Assembly (NCBI RefSeq): GCF_001315015.1
Contig: NZ_CP012914.1
Location: 1,240,001 to 1,304,000, forward strand
DNA length: 64,000 bases
Source of the DNA: Azospirillum brasilense
Lineage (GTDB): Bacteria > Pseudomonadota > Alphaproteobacteria > Azospirillales > Azospirillaceae
Direction: 5' to 3'
The translations under genes were made by a program, and so were the position numbers. This document shows, piece after piece, positions 61,498 to 64,000 of the stretch (the first letter of the stretch is position 1; the number at the start of each line of letters is the position of its first letter). The notes below the pieces were generated by a model that did no database searches, was not told the DNA's origin, and saw only the letters and a list, made by a program, of their open reading frames with translations.

Positions 61498-62391
61498 ATG
61501 GCCCGCTATACGGGCGTCTATGGATTTCCGGAATCGGCCGACGGCGCGCGGCGTCTGGCCGAAGCCCTGAACGTTCCCTGCCACATCGCCGAACTGCACC
61601 GCTTTCCGGACGGCGAAAGCCTCGTTCGTCTTCCCGACCCCGTGGAGCGGGCGGTGGTCTACCGCTCGCTCGACCGTCCGAACGACAAGTTGGTGGAACT
61701 GATGTTGGCTGCCTCCGTCCTGCGCCGCCAGGGCGCCACGGAGCTGTGCCTCGTCGCCCCCTACATGGCCTACATGCGCCAGGACGCGGTGTTCCGCCCC
61801 GGCGAGCCGGTGAGCCAGACGGTGGTGGGGGATTGGCTGGGCCGGCTGTTCGACCGCTTCATCTGCGTGGAGCCGCATCTGCACCGCACCCACACGCTGG
61901 ACGAGGTGTTTGTCGGGCGGCCCTCCGTCTGCCTCAGCGGTGCCGGGGCCATCGCCGAGCGGCTGCGCCATGACGGGGTCGCGCCCGACACTGTGATCGT
62001 CGGCCCGGACGAGGAGGCCGCCCCGCTGGTCGAGGCGGTGGCCGGGCCGCTCGGCCTCACCACGCTGGTCGGGCGGAAGGAGCGGCGCGGCGACCGCGAC
62101 GTGACGGTGACTTTGCCCGAAGACGCGCCGCTGGCCGGGCGACCGGTGGTGATCGTCGACGACGTCATCAGCTCCGGCGAGACCATCTTCTCCTGCGCGC
62201 GGGCGGCGCGGGCCGCCGGGGCCTTGTCCATCGGGGTGTTCGGGGTTCACGCCCTGTTCGATGCCGCGGTGGCGGCCCGTTTCCAGTCCGAAGGGCTGGG
62301 CACGCCGTTGTCCTGCGACGGGGTTCCGCACCCCAGCAACGCCCTGCCGCTCGCCCGGCTGATCGCCGACGCGCTGGCAGCCCCCTGTTGA
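61498..62391 (+). CDS. Ribose-phosphate pyrophosphokinase, archaeal-like (class III) form
   Basis: PRPP synthetase family protein of 297 aa. The ATP-binding stretch is APYMAYMRQDAVFRPGE and the PRPP loop is VVIVDDVISSGETI, closer to archaeal-type enzymes than to the DDMIDTAGT loop of the housekeeping Prs; the length also matches the shorter archaeal kind. Its dedicated role is uncertain. ATG 61498 has AGGGG 6 bases upstream. It lies next to a beta-CASP gene on the same strand. Confidence 0.85.
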   Translation: MARYTGVYGFPESADGARRLAEALNVPCHIAELHRFPDGESLVRLPDPVERAVVYRSLDRPNDKLVELMLAASVLRRQGATELCLVAPYMAYMRQDAVFRPGEPVSQTVVGDWLGRLFDRFICVEPHLHRTHTLDEVFVGRPSVCLSGAGAIAERLRHDGVAPDTVIVGPDEEAAPLVEAVAGPLGLTTLVGRKERRGDRDVTVTLPEDAPLAGRPVVIVDDVISSGETIFSCARAARAAGALSIGVFGVHALFDAAVAARFQSEGLGTPLSCDGVPHPSNALPLARLIADALAAPC

Positions 62392-62468
62392 GGATGCCCT
62401 GTTGACGGGCCGGTAACCCTTCATCAGGCAGGATAGGGGGACAGGGCACAACAAGGCGGGGTTTCGCC

Positions 62469-64000
62469 ATGACACTGTCCCTCATCTTCCACGGCGCCGT
62501 CGGCACGGTCACCGGTTCCTGCTTCCGCATCCGGACCGGCGACGGCGACCTGCTGATCGACTGCGGCCTGTTCCAGGGCACCAAGACGGTCAAGGAGCTG
62601 AATTACCGGCCCTTCCCCTTCAAGCCGTCCGCCGTGAAGGCGGTGCTGCTGACCCACGCACACATCGACCATTCCGGCCTGCTGCCGAAGCTGGTCCGCC
62701 AGGGCTTCAAGGGGCGGGTGCACACCACCGCCGGCACCGCCGACCTGTTGGCCTACATGCTGCCCGACAGCGGCTACATCCAGGAGACGGAGGTGGAGCG
62801 GCTGAACCGCCGCAACCGCCAGCGCGGGCGCCCGGCGGTGGAGCCGATCTACACCCAGGCCGACGCCCAGGACGCCATCCGCCGCCTGCACGCCGTCGAT
62901 TACGGGGAGTGGGTGAAGGTGCTGCCCGGCATCCGCGCCCGCTTCTGGCAGGCCGGGCACATTCTCGGCTCGGCGTCGGTGGAGCTGGAGGTGACGCGCG
63001 GCGCGACGGCTGAAACCATCCTGTTCTCCGGCGACCTTGGGCCGGGCGGCAAGTCCTTCCACGCCGATGCAGAAGGGCCCCCGCGGCCCGACTGGATGGT
63101 GCTGGAAACCACCTACGGCAACCGCGAGCGGGTCGAGGTTGGCGAGGCGGAGCGGCAGGCCCTGCTGCGTGACGAGGTGCGGGCGGCGCTCGCCGCGGGC
63201 GGCCCGCTGCTGATCCCGGCCTTCGCGGTGGAGCGCACGCAGGAGCTTCTCTACGACCTGCACCGGCTGTTCGAGCGCGGCGAGATCCCCTTGGTCGACG
63301 TGTTCCTCGACTCGCCGCTGGCCGACGCGGTCACGGGAGTTTTCCGCCGCCATTTGGGCGATCTCGGCACCGGGGGCGATCCCTTCGCCCGGTCCAACCT
63401 GCACCGCGTGCGCTCCGTCGCGGAAAGCCAGAAACTCAACGCGATCAAAGGCGGCGCCATCATCATGGCGGCCAGCGGCATGTGCGACGCCGGACGCATC
63501 CGTCATCATCTGAAGAACCATCTGTGGCGCCCGGAGGCCACCATCCTGCTGGTCGGCTACCAGGCGCCGGGCACGCTGGGCTACCTGTTGCAGCAGGGGG
63601 TTGCGAACGTCCGCATTCATGGCGAGGAGATCGCGGTGCGCGCCCGTATCCGGTCGCTGGACGTCTATTCCGGTCACGCCGACCGCAGCAGCCTGCTGGC
63701 ATGGGTGGCGGCACGGCAGGGGGTGAAGCACGGCCTGTTCCTGGTGCATGGCGAGGAAGAGGCCCGTGCCGGTCTGCGCGACGCGCTGGTCCGTCGCGGC
63801 TGGGACCCGGCGCTGATCCGCCTGCCCGAGTTGGACGAGGTGGCCGACCTGACGGCCGCCGTCCCGGCACAGGCGCCGGCAACGACCGAGGGTGGCCCGC
63901 CGCGGCTGGAGCCGGAAGCGGTGACCGCCGGGCGGGACTGGCACAACCGCTATGCCGCCTTCCTGCTGGACCTGCACCGGGCGCTGGACGCGGCATCCGA
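62469..64000 (+). CDS. Metallo-beta-lactamase/beta-CASP protein (partial, runs off the edge)
   Basis: At least 510 aa, open at the right edge. The metal-binding THAHIDHSG is near residue 65, GHILGSAS near 160, FSGDLG near 180, and the beta-CASP/RMMBL tail has AASGMCDAGRIRHHL and YSGHADRSSLL with the last His. Members process RNA ends (endo- or 5'-exonucleases); here no KH domain is seen. It follows the PRPP synthetase gene with 77 bases between, a pairing seen in other proteobacteria, and beta-CASP proteins of this size are usual in archaea and bacteria. Confidence 0.9.
   Translation, partial: MTLSLIFHGAVGTVTGSCFRIRTGDGDLLIDCGLFQGTKTVKELNYRPFPFKPSAVKAVLLTHAHIDHSGLLPKLVRQGFKGRVHTTAGTADLLAYMLPDSGYIQETEVERLNRRNRQRGRPAVEPIYTQADAQDAIRRLHAVDYGEWVKVLPGIRARFWQAGHILGSASVELEVTRGATAETILFSGDLGPGGKSFHADAEGPPRPDWMVLETTYGNRERVEVGEAERQALLRDEVRAALAAGGPLLIPAFAVERTQELLYDLHRLFERGEIPLVDVFLDSPLADAVTGVFRRHLGDLGTGGDPFARSNLHRVRSVAESQKLNAIKGGAIIMAASGMCDAGRIRHHLKNHLWRPEATILLVGYQAPGTLGYLLQQGVANVRIHGEEIAVRARIRSLDVYSGHADRSSLLAWVAARQGVKHGLFLVHGEEEARAGLRDALVRRGWDPALIRLPELDEVADLTAAVPAQAPATTEGGPPRLEPEAVTAGRDWHNRYAAFLLDLHRALDAAS

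Noticed and set aside
61294..62475. Upstream extension of the diguanylate cyclase frame
   Set aside because: The extension has random, Arg/Gln-rich composition and overlaps the PRPP synthetase gene on the other strand; the receiver domain starts at 61293.

Overview
The window is about 64 kb of GC-rich bacterial chromosome, densely and mostly singly coded, with no rRNA, tRNA, insertion sequence, prophage or CRISPR array that I could see. The gene content points to an alphaproteobacterium, most likely of the Azospirillum/Rhodospirillales kind: an rpsM-rpsK-rpoA-rplQ alpha operon, an ATP12-type F1-ATPase chaperone, a PhyR-type general stress regulator, CcoG, two NnrS proteins and many GC-rich intergenic palindromes. 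The genus is inferred from this pattern and was not tested against a database.

Layout. 1-4.7 kb: a TPP riboswitch heads an ABC transporter operon of the branched-chain amino acid (HAAT) type, with a binding protein, a LivH-like permease, a fused LivM-LivG protein and LivF. 4.8-8 kb: an unknown exported protein and a ClC chloride channel with CBS domains. 8-13.5 kb: two PPK2 polyphosphate kinases on the minus strand next to a large GlgE maltosyltransferase carrying an extra alpha-amylase domain, which together look like a phosphate/carbon storage neighbourhood. 13.6-20 kb: an EAL phosphodiesterase, an orphan CoxL-like molybdoenzyme subunit, an SRAP protease-like protein, a small nuclease, PhyR and a GlsB/YeaQ stress protein. 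20-30 kb: rpe, a ModE-like regulator, a divergent quinone-oxidoreductase/HxlR pair with nnrS, a three-gene dehydrogenase/dehydratase operon, a methyltransferase, a DUF1127-like small protein, a HAD phosphatase and a second nnrS. 30-34 kb: an unknown gene with a hairpin over its ribosome binding site, mog, ccoG behind a perfect FNR-type box, ybaN and yqaA.

34-50 kb: a multi-PAS histidine kinase, pyruvate kinase, the alpha operon with its own strong sigma70 promoter, a YqaA-family protein, a lipoprotein with mirrored cysteine spacing, rarA, crcB, rluC, an inserted gntR/benE pair, a HAD phosphatase and atp12. 50-64 kb: a secreted repeat protein, a PRC-barrel protein, ygfZ, rnk, a BMP-family (nucleoside-type) ABC transporter operon, several unknown proteins, a PleD-like diguanylate cyclase, an archaeal-type PRPP synthetase and the start of a beta-CASP metallo-beta-lactamase protein that runs off the right edge.

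Regulatory themes visible in the DNA: a riboswitch; FNR/FixK-type palindromes placed exactly 67 bp before both ccoG and one nnrS; a possible EcfG stress promoter beside phyR; large RNA hairpins inside the alpha operon; and a dispersed GC-rich palindromic repeat found in four places, two of them inside operons and one overlapping the start of livM.
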